Shown piece after piece: positions 1 to 11,760 of a DNA stretch of 64,000 nucleotides. Position 1 is the stretch's first letter; each line of letters begins with the position of its first letter. Below the pieces are notes generated by a model. It was given only the letters and a program-made list of their open reading frames with translations, did no database searches and was not told the DNA's origin. The stretch is taken from assembly GCA_030248215.1 (NCBI GenBank), contig JASANG010002260.1, positions 124,001 through 188,000 of the forward strand, read 5' to 3'. This DNA is from Enoplolaimus lenunculus. Its lineage: Eukaryota; Nematoda; Enoplea; Enoplida; Thoracostomopsidae. The translations under genes were made by a program, and so were the position numbers.

Positions 1-133
1 TTTCTGTCTTTCGGGCCATTATAAAAATGTCCACAAAAACATGGTTGTAAACTGGCGGTTTCAAAACGTAATTTACCTGTAATGACATCACTTTAAGATT
101 TGTTTTCCATAGCAATCATACATTTATTTATAG

Positions 134-245
134 CACGGTGCAACCGGAGGTAAGCAAAAGATTCTGGAGCCGGACAAACATTCTATATCAAAGCCGGAGG
201 CCGATTTTCTGCGGGAGCCAGAGGCCGACCTCCGGTTGTACCCTG
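134..245. mobile_element. Short MITE, family D (CAGGGTGCAACCGG ends)
   Basis: A 112-bp internally deleted copy. The left end CACGGTGCAACCGG and right end CCGGTTGTACCCTG are inverted repeats, with CCGGAGGCCGA-type motifs between. It belongs to the family whose copies elsewhere (48588-48936, 50612-50939, 57576-57986) carry the same ends. Bases 1-133 and 246-795 hold nothing I can identify. Confidence 0.6.
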
Positions 246-1056
246 TATTACCTTTGCAAGAAACAAAATCTTATATACTTGTGCCAAGTCGCGTTGCAAT
301 ATTTACACACTGGGCGTCATTTTAAATTCTGATCGCTCCTGATTTGAGACGCTAAAGCCTAATTTAAGGTATGGTACTAATTAGGAAATGACTGGCTTGA
401 AAATCTGTCAATCTATAATATAGGGCTCATTTGAATTTCCCATGACACAGAACCATGAGCTCATAACTTGAATTTAAACCCCCACATTAAGCGATTTTGC
501 GGAAGGCATAAGCAAGCCGCTGTCTCTGTCCCCCACTGAGGGATGAAAAGCACAAAATTGATTCAAAAAGTTTGGTTGTTACAGAAAAAGTATCCTCCTA
601 CATTAGTGTTGTAAAATTAGCAAAGGTGCGCTAAACTAGTCATCAAACGCAAACAATGACACAATTTCACTTAACGCGTCGCTTTTACACACATGCATGA
701 AAAAATATAGATTTCTGAACGGTTGCAAATTCATTTTTGGTTCCGCTGTAGTCCATATACAAAAAACAAAAAAATCACAAAAGGTGAATATTCAATAGTG
801 ATGGGCATCGGATATTTTTTCATATCCGGATATCCGGCAATTCTTGCCGGATATTTATCCGGATATCCGAAATGAAATTTTCCATTTCGGATATCCGAAA
901 CTCGATTTTGCATTTTTTTGGGTTTCCGAACCTCAATTTTCGTTTCTTAAGCACTTGTTTTAACTTGTTGCTCTGAAGGAAGAACCGTGACCCTCAAGCA
1001 AATTGATGTGAGCATAAAGGATACAATTCTAAAAATCGGTATTTATTATACCAGTA

Positions 1057-1216
1057 CTGTAGTGACCCGAATAAGAGGGGGAACCCATTTTGAGCCCCAA
1101 TCAATAAGAGTCGGTATCCCTAATAAGAGTCCGTAAGCGCATAGCGTCCATAAACCCTAATTAAAGTCCATAAATGTCAATTATTCCTAATTGTAGCGCA
1201 TAAATGAATCCAGGAC

Positions 1217-1310
<94 letters not shown>

Positions 1311-1440
1311 TAACGAAAGGTGACGGAGCGTGGGTTAAAAATAAATAACAGTCCGTACCGAATAACAGGGGGTACCATCTGGAGAGGTCAAACAAATATC
1401 AGTCCCACCTCTTATTCGGGTCACTCACTAGTCACTACAG
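1057..1440 (+). mobile_element. Family A Tc1/mariner-like MITE, copy 1, with (TA)n expansion
   Basis: The terminal inverted repeats are CTGTAGTGACCCGAATAAG at the left and its complement at the right; the last 20 bp repeat part of the right end. The left flank is TA. The interior has GGACTC/CCCTAATAAGAGTCCG-type repeats shared with the other five copies. A run of about 43 TA dinucleotides (1220-1306) lies inside. There is no transposase ORF, so the element is non-autonomous. Confidence 0.8.
1220..1306. repeat. (TA)n microsatellite
   Basis: An uninterrupted run of TA dinucleotides inside the family A element. It creates a spurious Ile-Tyr repeat ORF on the minus strand. Confidence 0.97.
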
Positions 1441-1491
1441 TCCTCAATAGTTCCGGGTATTCAGTTTAGAAGATTGCTATAGACTACTATA

Positions 1492-1690
1492 CACTGCAAA
1501 AAATGGTGAGTCAAATTGACTCACTCCGAAATAGGGGTTTCCGGACTAGACAAACTGAGTCAAATTTGACTCACCGAGCGACTCAGTTAGTCGAATTTGG
1601 CTCTGGCGGAGTCGAATTTTGACTCAGTTTGCGTAGTCCGGAAAAGCCTATTTCGGAGAGAGTCAATTTGACTCACCATCTTTTGCAGTG
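1492..1690. mobile_element. Family B foldback MITE, copy 1
   Basis: About 200 bp that is nearly one long inverted repeat. It starts CACTGCAAAAAATGGTGAGT and ends with the complement (GCAGTG), flanked by TA on both sides, which fits a TA target duplication. The arms hold GAGTCAAATTGACTC and CCGAAATAGG; the centre holds degenerate GAGTC motifs. No coding capacity. Confidence 0.85.
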
Positions 1691-1993
1691 TACTTGCGTT
1701 GACAACTTAAAATTGAGTTATTGACCGCAATATCGGTATATGAAGAAATTTGTAATTTTTGTGCTTAAAATTGGTTATAATTCACGCATATAGCTAACAG
1801 CATTTCATATATTCTGCAATGTTCTATATATATGAAGTAAAATTTATTCAAAATATAAAAATTTTGAAGCAACAGCTATTTTTCTTTCAATTTTTAGAAA
1901 ACCAATTAAATATATGCTTGCCTCGATTGTGTTGGCAGAAAAAACACCATTGACACTTTTAGGTTATATATTTCAATATCAGTTTTTCGTTTC

Positions 1994-2268
1994 CCGGCAA
2001 TTTCGGTAGTATAATTTGTCATATAATTTTGCAAAATTTACCTGTTTAGCGCGATTCGTTTCACTTTTGTCACAATTTTCAGGAAAGAATTTCCGAAATT
2101 TCGCAAAAAAATAGTGTAAAACCAAACAACTTAACAACATGTCGCAGATATTGGCTAAAATTAACTATCATTTCATTTATACTACCAAATTTCGTCTCAC
2201 CTCCGGCTCCAACTGCTCCGGCCAGTTTCGTTAACACCCGGGTCCGGAATTTTTCACCTCCGGTTGCT
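1994..2268. mobile_element. Family D MITE, left-truncated copy
   Basis: From CCGGCAATTTCGGTAGT to CACCTCCGGTTGC this matches the interior and right end of the 48588-48936 copy, including the stretch with TTTAGCGCG and the CTCCGGCTCC motifs. The left terminal repeat is missing. It lies inside the family G remnant. Confidence 0.6.
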
Positions 2269-2642
2269 TTCAACGGCGGAAGAGAAACTAATCGTAATAT
2301 ATCGCGACATAATGCCGATTTGGCTCCTCTTAACCTCCCCTTATAAGTTCAATTAAAGTTGAATTTTTAAGACTTGAATCCGAATATGTATCCGAAATTA
2401 AACGTGTATCCGGATATCCGCCCGATATCCGAAATGCTTTTGTCTAAAATTTTTTTTGGAATAATTTGCATGGTTTTACCACCAAAGTAGCTGGAGCTGA
2501 CGAAAAAAATTCTGTATCCAAACCTGAGTCAGAATATTAAACCACAATCCGTTGCTCTTTCGTCTCAATCAGTTTCGTGTTCTGCTTTTTTGACGCTTGG
2601 ACATTTAATAAAACTAGTGTGTTCTTTATTGAATTTCGGCCA

Positions 2643-2833
2643 ATGTTACTTTTAGGGGCGTAACAGTAGATTAAGCGTATTCCTAAGCCTACGTCTAAGC
2701 CTAAGCGTTGAAAATGTGTTCCTAAGCCTAACCTTAAGCTTAAGCCTAAAGCCTAAGCAACAAAATGTAATCGTGAATCTAAACCTGCTCTTTTATAGAC
2801 CCACCAGAAATTGGACGCCCCTTAAAGTAACAT
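2643..2833. mobile_element. Family H2 MITE with TTAGGC-like hexamers
   Basis: The inverted ends are ATGTTACTTTTAGGGGCG at the left and CGCCCCTTAAAGTAACAT at the right. The interior is rich in CCTAAGCCTAAG (complement of TTAGGC repeats). The same ends recur in the 40.2-40.7 kb cluster. No ORF of note. Confidence 0.75.
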
Positions 2834-4691
2834 GAGCCGATATTGCCATAACCTCCTTCAAAAATTCTGCGGAGCTGGACATGCATTTTTCCCACAGTTG
2901 GCGGCCGTCCTTCTGTTCCGCCCAGGCACACTGCTATTGTTCGACTGGACACAAAAATTACAAAAAAATTTATACTCAAAATTTTCATAAAAAATTTGGG
3001 TATACCGGCTAAATATATTTTAAATTTGGCTATGGTTGCATGCATAAATTTTTATATTGGCCTCAAGATACATTTTTAAAATTATTATCCTTCAAATATC
3101 TTTTTCCCGCAATTTTGATCACTATTCAATTCTATTATTTTTCACTATTCGTTTAATTCTTTTCTAATGTAATTCCAAAAATGCTTTCTTTCTGCATCAT
3201 AGGTCTACGCTTCAAACAATGATTTATATTCCGTCCATACGGTTTGGTCCAAAAAAACACCGTAAGCAATCTAGTACATACAGTTGCACTCTGCCAAGTA
3301 CTTTAAATTTTAAGTTTCGGTAGTAGTCATAAGGCAAAGCTGGTAACTGATACCTTATACGGCCCATTTTTGTTTCCAATGTCTTTATACATATAGTATT
3401 CAGTACGGTACCATGAGAACTATGTTTCTGTTCGCATAAGATTAAGTTCAAATAAATGTTGTTTTGTATTCAAATATGAAAATATTGTTGTTATTCAAAT
3501 ACGAACTATACGTTTCTATTTGCGAATTTAGTCTTCGCAAAAGAAATTGCAGCGTTTCAATGCGTAGAAATCATTGGCAATCGAGGAAACTAATTTAAAT
3601 GTTACAATAATGAAACATCAATTCGTCTTGGCAGTTTCAGGTCCGGCCTCATAGCCGAGTATAGCTGATGTATAGTATTGGTGCAAATATTTTGCTGCTA
3701 GTAAAGTTGAAAATAACCTCAGCCGGATCATGAACAAAGTTTCATCGTTTACAAAAGCGCAGATCACTGTTCAGGTGCCTCTAAATTCGCAGTAACAATT
3801 TGGTCCTAAAAGCTTGGCAAAAGCCTACTATTGGTTCTGATAAAAATCAGCATTTGCTTTCATGTTCAGTGGTTTTGATCAATTTTCTCCGTTTCCAGTG
3901 TTTTACTATCAGTTTACTCCTTTAAACTTGGCCTATGTTAAGTTTTATCAAGTTTTGAACTGAATATTTTGATATTTTTGATTGGTGCCGCCGTCGCCGA
4001 GTATTCTGCTACGCTCAAAATAGTGTGCTTCGTATTATAGATTGTTTTTACATTAATATATTCGCGGTTGCTACAGTGATAGATAGTAGTTTAGCATAAG
4101 TAGCATCGTGTCGGGCAATTTCGTGAATTGCGTCACAAAATCTTGTTGGTAAACACCAAGCAAGCAGTAACTTTACACGCGTGGAACTCCTTGGATTTAC
4201 ACTCTCGCTACTATGCGTAATAAAAATAGCAATTTGCCCTACGACATACATATATACTTTATTATGTTGTTTTTGTATGGCTTCATTCAACTTTTATCAC
4301 TATTTGAACAGGTATTTGTATATACGCTTGGCTGATAAACTTTTTCAACTTTTGATTATTACGCTTGACTTGGAAAAATTAATTTCATGGTTTCCAAAGT
4401 TGCTGTGGAGGTGATAAAGTCAAAAATCTGAGGTCAACAAACTTTTGCGGAGTCGGAACCGGATGGAAAGTAACGTTTATGTAGTAAAATGAACATTAAT
4501 TTGCTAATTTTTAGCAGTTAACTACACACAAAAAGTATTTCAGTTTTTGCAGCGACAAAACTGAAATGTTTTCTGATTATTTAGACAATTTTCCAGAAAA
4601 TACTGGAAAACGTTTATTTTTCCTTAATATAATGATACAATAATTTTAGACCATTTCGAAACCTTCTTTGAAAAATTTTTTGTTGCAAAAT
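2834..4691. other. Intergenic, no gene recognised
   Basis: AT-rich sequence with only short chance ORFs. Around 4434-4550 a GCGGAGTCGGAACCGGA stretch may be a remnant of family D or E. Nothing else can be supported. Confidence 0.5.
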
Positions 4692-5099
4692 AAATAGAGG
4701 AGTAGTATAGGAGGTCCTCATTTTGAGTCCCAATCAATATTAGTCTGTATCCCTAATAAGAGTTCGTTTAAGCAGATACGGTCCCTAAACGCTAATTAGA
4801 GTCCATAAATGTCAAGTATTCCTAATTATAGTGCTTAAATGACAACAGGACCAAATAAACTTGAGTTCGAAACTTAAAGTCATACTTAAGTTTTGAAAGT
4901 ACATACATTCCAAAGTGTAACCTTGAATGCATCATCGCTCAAGATTTTGACACAGGACAAATAAACTTTTATTCAATGGATAGTTGCAATACCGGATACA
5001 CATTAGTAACGAAAGACCCGCAGTCCTTAACCGAATTAGACAGGGGGCGTCTCGGGATGCCAAATAAATATCAGTCCCTTCTCATATTCGGGTTACTAA
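4692..5099 (+). mobile_element. Family A MITE, copy 2 (degenerate ends)
   Basis: The interior matches family A (TTTTGAGTCCCAATCAATA, CCCTAATAAGAGT, AATAAATATCAGTCCC), and the right end CATATTCGGGTTACTA is recognisable. The left terminal repeat is eroded, so the boundaries are approximate. Confidence 0.7.
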
Positions 5100-6971
5100 G
5101 GTACCTCAACAGGCTAAGGATTACGTTAAAAAATTCTTACCTAAACATATACTGAATATCCTTTGCCTAATCCTTAACCTGATATGTGAAAAAAGTACAC
5201 AAAAGCCACTGGTATATTTCGCCGCATACACCTTACAGTTTGCTTTAGTCATATTTTACTTGTTTTTTACTCTAAGAATTAACAATATATTCAGTATTTA
5301 GTGTTACCAGTCAATACCATAGCAAAAACTTAGGAAATGTTTTCGAGGACACGCAAATCACGTTTTAAAAATCAATGTTTAGTATGCTTGATTTTTGAAG
5401 CCGAAAAAACGCTGACACAGATATTATGTTTTGTTTACGTGCAAAACATCACGAATATTGTGTTTCGTTATGATCAGGAATGAGGTTAACGCTTTCCCGC
5501 ATAGAGTATACTATGAGCAAATTGCAGCCTGTATACGAGCAATAATGCACGCACTGCGCACAGTGTTTTACAATTTATACGCATATGTGTAGTAAATTTG
5601 AAGAATGCGTTAGAAAAATTGACTAAGCTCAAAAATACAACATATGAATGATATAATATGCTGACATGTATTGCCGATTTTATAATTAACGGGTGTGAAA
5701 AACTAATTGATTTGCCCAGTCACAGACTCTGAGCCGGTAGAAATTGAACCACTTCAAAATCAAATGCCGGACTCGGTGGCAGACCTCCTGTTGTACTCTA
5801 CAACCAGCGGTTTCAACTCATAAACGTCGCAATTTATATGAGGTGACGCGAGGGTTAGAACTGCTCCCGTACGAACAATTTCGTTCCTAGCCAGGCGAAC
5901 AATTTCTTAATCTTCATTAACAGAATTCTATTGTAAGGAAGTATTTCTTGCCCCCTCTGGGAAAATCTTGCTACATCTGATTGTAATCCCTGATTCCGAA
6001 AAAGTCCAGCAAAAATATATGTTCCTATCACCGTGTTGTATACGCCCCTGGTTGTGTAGCAATACCTTCTACCCTTGTGGCAGTCTGTTAAATCTCACCA
6101 TCAATGTTCAATGTTTAGTTAAATCTCTGACCGTTTTACGTGTAAGCATTTGTGTGCGTTGACATCCAGCCGGACTACGAACATTTTGTTATCAAATTTA
6201 AAAGTCAAAAAAAGTTTCATAATGTAATTCTTTTGTTCGAGTTTAATTTAACTTCGAATAGCTTTTTAAGTATGTTGTTTTGCTTGTATGGTTCATCAGC
6301 TTTTTTTATTTATTGCTTTTCGTATTTTTTTGTTTGTCTTTCGTCTTCCACAACTTTTTTGCGTTGCTCGCTTATTGTTTCTTTCTTTCATTTGTTCCCT
6401 ACGCGTCTCACTATTAAATCTTGTATCTGAGCAGCGAGCTAACGCAAGGAGGCATATCTGTTTCGAAATTTCTGAAAAAAACGAGAAACAGACACTTTTA
6501 CAAACTTTAAACAGCGCCATTGCAGAGGTCGCATAATAATTTGTTTCGGTCGCTGCCGTCCCCCGTAAAAACCGTTTTAAAAAGCTCCCCTGAAATGAAA
6601 TCCTGGCTACGACTCTGATGGTGGTCAATCGGAAAAGTTGAACAAAAGGTTGTCCTACAAAACTGTGTGCGGCTTTGCGGGTGCCCTTCACCATCGGGAC
6701 TCACGACGCTTTTTAAAAAGTTGAATTTTAATGAGCTGATGGTCTTGAACAACTGCAACTTGCGTGTATATCGTGTGCATTCTTATTTGAATAATGTTAG
6801 TAATGTTTTTTGTGTATATAATATATACATGTTTAAAAAAATTTAATATATTTAAATGACAGCATTGTATATATATTTATATTATTAAAGCTGGAACGCC
6901 CCACATACGTATTTTGAGCAGCGTTACAGCTGTTGTAATGATTGCTTCCTAATTAAAAAAGACACATCATA
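5100..6971. other. Intergenic, no gene recognised; small repeat remnants
   Basis: A piece at about 5714-5805 has family D-like CCGGACTCGG motifs. Around 5500-5590 the sequence GCATAGAGTATACTATGAGC resembles stretches near 10530, 52325 and (reverse strand) 57440-57490, probably a dispersed SINE-like tail. At 6885-6935 there is a single K-family end (AAAGCTGGAACGCCCCACAT). ORFs up to 132 codons on the minus strand (6296-6694) show no motif and start from a non-ATG codon. Confidence 0.45.
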
Positions 6972-7465
6972 CTGTAGTGACCTGAATAAGGGGGTAATAA
7001 GAGGGAATGGGGTTCCCCATTTTGAGTCCCAAACAATTGGAGTCCGTATAGCTAATAAGTGCCCGGGAGCGGATAGGTTCCTAAAGCCTAATTAGAGTCC
7101 ATAAATGTCAATTATCACAAATTATAGTGTATAAATGACTCCAACACCAAATAAAGTTGAACTTGACACTTTAAAGCATACTTAAGCTTTGATAGTACAT
7201 TCCTAAGTACAACATTGCGTTATCAATCATGTAATTCCAGCACCAAATCAGTTGAGTTCGAACCCTAAAAACCATACTTCGTTTTGAAAGTACCTTCTTA
7301 TGTATAACCTTGCATTATGGCTCAATTTTTTGATGCAAGACAGATAAACGTTTAATTCAACGGATAATTGCAGTGCCGGATTTATATCACTATCCGAATT
7401 ACGTAGGCGACCCTCTAGAGAGTCCAAATAAATATCAGTTCCTCCTGTTATTCGGGCCACTACAG
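6972..7465 (+). mobile_element. Family A MITE, copy 3, with TA target duplication
   Basis: Left end CTGTAGTGACC, right end GGCCACTACAG, each flanked by TA (6970-6971 and 7466-7467). The interior matches the other copies, with an internal partial duplication around 7200-7290 that makes it longer. No ORF. Confidence 0.85.
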
Positions 7466-7467
7466 TA

Positions 7468-9516
7468 TATATGCAAATTAGAACACTTTCTTAAAAAGTT
7501 TAATGAAGAAAATTGTAAGGGACGAATTTGCAACCACGTTTAGTATCTATTTAAAGCAAATGCAGTACCTGCCATATAGAATTTTGCAAAAAAGTGTACT
7601 GCAGTTTACGGAGAACACTTCACCAGTTGTGGTCGGGTTCTTTTATATTTCCGCCATATCAGTTTACTGAATTAACAGTTTCGAAGTTTAGTATTATAGT
7701 GCAGATTTGCTTTTATCCATTATACATATTTCATTGTAACTTGCGTACACTATGTCAAATAGTCACATGTTTGCATCATATACAAGTCGAAAATATGGCG
7801 TCGTATTATGATCGGTTTACACCAACTTCGACGCTATAAATATAGCTGAACTGACACTAAACTCTCTTTGATAGCTAGTGACTTATGATGGTAAACAACT
7901 CCCACCCAAGAAACCAGCGTTCGAATTCAAGCTGGAAACAAGATCGTAGTCGAAATTAAACATTAAAGTACGCCCATAAAGACTCCAAAGTGAAGTTCTG
8001 TACAAGGATTAAATGTAATAGTATGTAGCTTTTCACTCGCGATATTGTCTTCAAGTCGTGTTTACATGATGAACACTATGGTCAACTCCAGCTACCCAGC
8101 CCTTCAAAATTTTACAGGATATATAAAAGTAAAACAGTGAAAATGGTCTCGGAGCCGACTAGGAAAACGCAGCCAACCTCATATTACGCCAAAAAATTTA
8201 GGTGGGCCATTGCTAAAAAGTTTTAAGTACACTTTTAGGTGGAAACAAAAGGTACACGCCTCTCAAATCCAAATTATTCGGTAAGCCACTGCTGAGCATG
8301 GACAATGTATACATGAAATGATTCTGTCAAGTCAGTGTAAAGACCTTCAGCGGTCCGTATATAACGTGCGCCAGGGGAAGATTTAGTATATGCGTTAAAG
8401 TTCTGTTAGGTAAATCGAGTATAGCACCAAAAAACACAGTACCGGTGTCCTGCAGAGTTCGATGAAATAAGTTTCATTATCTTATTATTTAATCATGCTA
8501 ATATTATTACAATTTTTATACGAATACATTGGTTAAAAATTGTACATTTTTGTATTTCTAGTGGATACAGGCTTTACGTTAACTGATTGGAAGAGAATGA
8601 CGTGTTAGAGTGCCCATGACACGCGATTAGGCAACTTATGTTCTTTTACTGTTGGGTCTCAAAAGAGCGTTCTAGCTGGTGCCGTAGCCAGAGCAAGCCA
8701 GGAGGCTCAGCCCCGCTGAACAGTTTATGCACCTTAGAAATTTTCAACATTGCTTGTAAGCCGTCGAGAAACTCTTATATGCTCCTCTTAAAAAATTCTT
8801 AGCTCCCCCTTAGCAAGGTGAGCTAGCTACATGCCTGCTTTCAGCCAAAACCATAACAGTTTAATAGGTCTCCGTATGAAAAAATATAATGCTGGAGAAA
8901 ATTAAGCTGGTCATTGTACAAGATTGTAGTTTGTTACATTTATATTTAAACAATACAGGCTTGTTATTAAGCAAAACCTTTCCCCGAACTCTGCTATTTC
9001 ATATTCTAAGCCTAAACCTAAGCCTATTTATTATTTTTCCAAAATAGAAAATATATTTAACAACTCTTTCAATACTTTGCGTGTTTTCAGATCATGAGAA
9101 ACGTCAAATGTCAGGCAAAGTTTTAACTTATATAATTTTAAAAACCTTGCAATTGTTTGAAATTATATACAAGTTCTCTTGCCATTCGATGTTTTTAACG
9201 TAATTGTTTAATCAACCGTAACAGTCGCGAGTGCCAAACGAGCAGTGTTTCCTGAGGTTTAAAAATATTTATATATCGGTCCATAATTTTTAAAACTGGT
9301 AGAGACAAAATGTTTTATTTAAATGCTACGTAACATTTAGATATTATTTAGACAAAGCTATATGCCAGACTTCTAAAGTAACCAAATGAAAAAATAAGAT
9401 AGTCAAAAAATTTAGAAGGCATAGAAGCATTTGACATGACTTGCAGACTTTTGTAAGCGGAGTCAAAATTTTTACGGGGGAAGGGGCTCAGTTGTACCGG
9501 CTGTCCTCTTTACTTA
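7468..9516. other. Intergenic, no gene recognised
   Basis: Mostly unremarkable AT-rich sequence. About 8690-8830 holds GGAGGCTCAGCCCC-type sequence resembling 19960-20095, likely an old dispersed element. CTAAGCCTAAACCTAAGCC at 8997-9018 is a short family H fragment. Confidence 0.45.
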
Positions 9517-9944
9517 CTGTAATGACCCGTATAAGAGGGGGAACTGATATTTATTTGGCATCTCCAGAGGGTACCCCCCTTGTTATTCGGTTACGGACTG
9601 TTATTTATTTTTAACCCACGCTCCGCCGCCCTACGTTACTGATATATCTCCGGTACTGCAATTATCCGTTGAATTAAACGTTATTTGCCTTGTGTCAATA
9701 GCTTGAGCGACAATACACGGTTATACTTGGGAATGTACATTCAAAATTTAAGTACGCTTTAAAATTTAGAACTCAAATTATTTCGTCCAGGAGTCATTTA
9801 TGCGCTACAATTAGGGTTCATTGACATTTATGGACTCTAATTAGGGTTTAGGGACTCTATCCGTTTACGGACTCTTATTAGGGATACGGACTCCAATTGA
9901 TTCGGACTCAAAATGGGGACCCCCTCTTATTCGGGTCAATACAG
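9517..9944 (-). mobile_element. Family A MITE, copy 4, inverted, with TA target duplication
   Basis: Opposite orientation to copy 1. Ends are CTGTAATGACCCGTATAAG and CTTATTCGGGTCAATACAG, with TA on both sides (9515-9516, 9945-9946). The GGACTC-ATTAGGG subterminal repeats are best preserved in this copy. Confidence 0.87.
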
Positions 9945-11593
9945 TATCCGCAAAACCAATTTTTATTGGATGGGGACAAAACTTTGGGTTTCAGCGTAAG
10001 CGTGCTAGCTTTTCATGGCTGCTTTATTTAGGAATTTATTCTTCCTCTAAAACCTGAAATTATGCAACACTCGCGCAACTCAGATTCAGGGGCGTAGACA
10101 AGAATTCCTTTTGAATCCAGATAACTACGTCTAAATGCATTTGCAAGCGAACGAAATTTAAGACCTTTCCAGGGTATTTTACAGGCTGTAAAACTGCATT
10201 ATTCGACTCTTTCCAGAAATTTGCGAGAGATATAGCTTTGAAATTATGTTTTCGAACATCGTTTTAAAATATTGACATATTTTATATGTGAAACCTTTTT
10301 GTGACAACAACAACAACTTCACTAAATTAAATGCAGACAAATTAATAATATTAACTTGTGGCATTTCCGGTTGATCATAAAAACAAATATTAAGAACTGT
10401 CTTTGGTTAAATTTTGCCATGTTTTTTGTAGTAGCACTTCCGATCCGAGGTTTGTCAATCCCGGAACCTATATTAATGTAGTATTCTTGCATACAATCGT
10501 TTTACATATCAGTTCTAACCCTTTCCTTCATAGAGTATACTGTGAGAAACTCAGTGCCAACTGTAGATAGTTATACGCAGCAATGACGCGTTCGGGAAGT
10601 AAAAAATATTCACGACACATATGAGACTCTTCGGATTCGAGCGTCAACTGCTATTAATCGATCAGTAAAATGATAAACGAATCCAACACGAGTGTCTGCC
10701 GTCGGAAGAGCGATTACAAAATAGACATATTAAAATAAAATACAAAATACAAAACATTCGTTCGGGAAAAGCGAATGGAAAATTTTTTGACAGTCTATTT
10801 TCGTTTTCAATTTGTCGCCGCGAACTTTCAACAAATCTTTTCGGTTAGATTCCAGAGTCCAAACGCTCTATACTCCACTGTTTGCTGCTGGGAAAATTAT
10901 TCGGTTTAGAACACAAGCCATGCGCCCTATTTGGCCAAAGGGTTTATTACAAATGTTTATTGTTTAGCAGAAGCTTTATACCTGTTACTATGATGTTATA
11001 ACACTAACATTATCTCTAACAAACATATGTCAAGAGGTTAATGAGGCAAACATTTTGGTTTGCAAAATGACACACGAATAAACAGAGAGAGAAGCAATGA
11101 CACTTTTTAGCTTTTATGACAGACAATCAGCAGTATGGGTATTCAAGCACTGAAAAGTAGATATTTTTTAACGACGAGCGAACTTTTTAATTTAGGCTTC
11201 CCTGCGTTTGAAACTCGGAACTAACAATCAGGAGGGGGGTTAAAAGGGTCTTCGCCCGTTTTTGGTTTTTCAACAAAATTAGTCGATTTGTGCACACACT
11301 GTGCATATACATATACTATTGCGTACAAGAGGGTGCGCAAAGGTGCAGTCCCATCTGTATGATACGCGCCGTTCACATTATAAAATTCGGCCGGGCCATA
11401 AAACGTGTTATGGCCCAAGGTTAACAAACACTCCGTTGTCAGGTAAATGATACTGCCGCACTGAACGATCGTTAGGGGTTTGTCGATTTTTTGGAGCCAG
11501 CTACCAACGGCTCTATAAATTTTTTGGTTCGTTTCTCTGATACTGGCTTGACCTCTCGAACTAATTAATATTCGGGTTACTTCCGAACACGGT
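9945..11593. other. Intergenic, no gene recognised
   Basis: No protein family is recognisable. A 126-codon minus-strand ORF (11221-11601) has no ATG start, no known motif, and overlaps a GC-rich element at one end; I do not treat it as a gene. Confidence 0.45.
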
Positions 11594-11760
11594 AAGCGCA
11601 ATACTTTTGATCACGTCCGACGCCGTTTGTTTCCGACCGTTGCCGTCGGCTGCCGCACGTCACGGTGCGGTATTGTACGCGAATCGCTCCCGTACGATGC
11701 CGTGTGGTGACAGATGGTGATGGACGGCGCCGTACGACAAGTGCAGCGCAACACCTAAAA
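11594..11760. mobile_element. Family C GC-rich foldback element, copy 1
   Basis: Starts near AAGCGCAATACTTTTGATC and ends near ACGACAAGTGCAGCGCAACA, which are inverted versions of each other. Inside are CGTACGGCGCC and GACGG motifs. The high GC content stands out against the AT-rich surroundings. No coding capacity. Confidence 0.7.

Larger units (their letters stand above)
797..2445. mobile_element. Family G element (GGATATCCG-rich) carrying three nested insertions
   Basis: The left part (about 797-1055) begins TAGTGATGGGCATCGGATA and holds repeated GGATATCCG palindromes. It aligns by eye over roughly 250 bp with the reverse strand of 47.1-47.7 kb. The right part (about 2370-2445) again shows CCGGATATCCG motifs. 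Between them lie a family A element, a family B foldback and a truncated family D copy, so I read the region as one element of about 0.7 kb interrupted by younger insertions. The exact right end is not clear. Confidence 0.5.

Noticed and set aside
6296-6694. 132-codon minus-strand ORF
   Set aside because: No ATG start at the given end, no motif, no exon structure, and an overlapping + ORF of equal quality.
11221-11601. 126-codon minus-strand ORF
   Set aside because: Starts from a non-ATG codon, has no recognisable domain and runs toward a GC-rich repeat.
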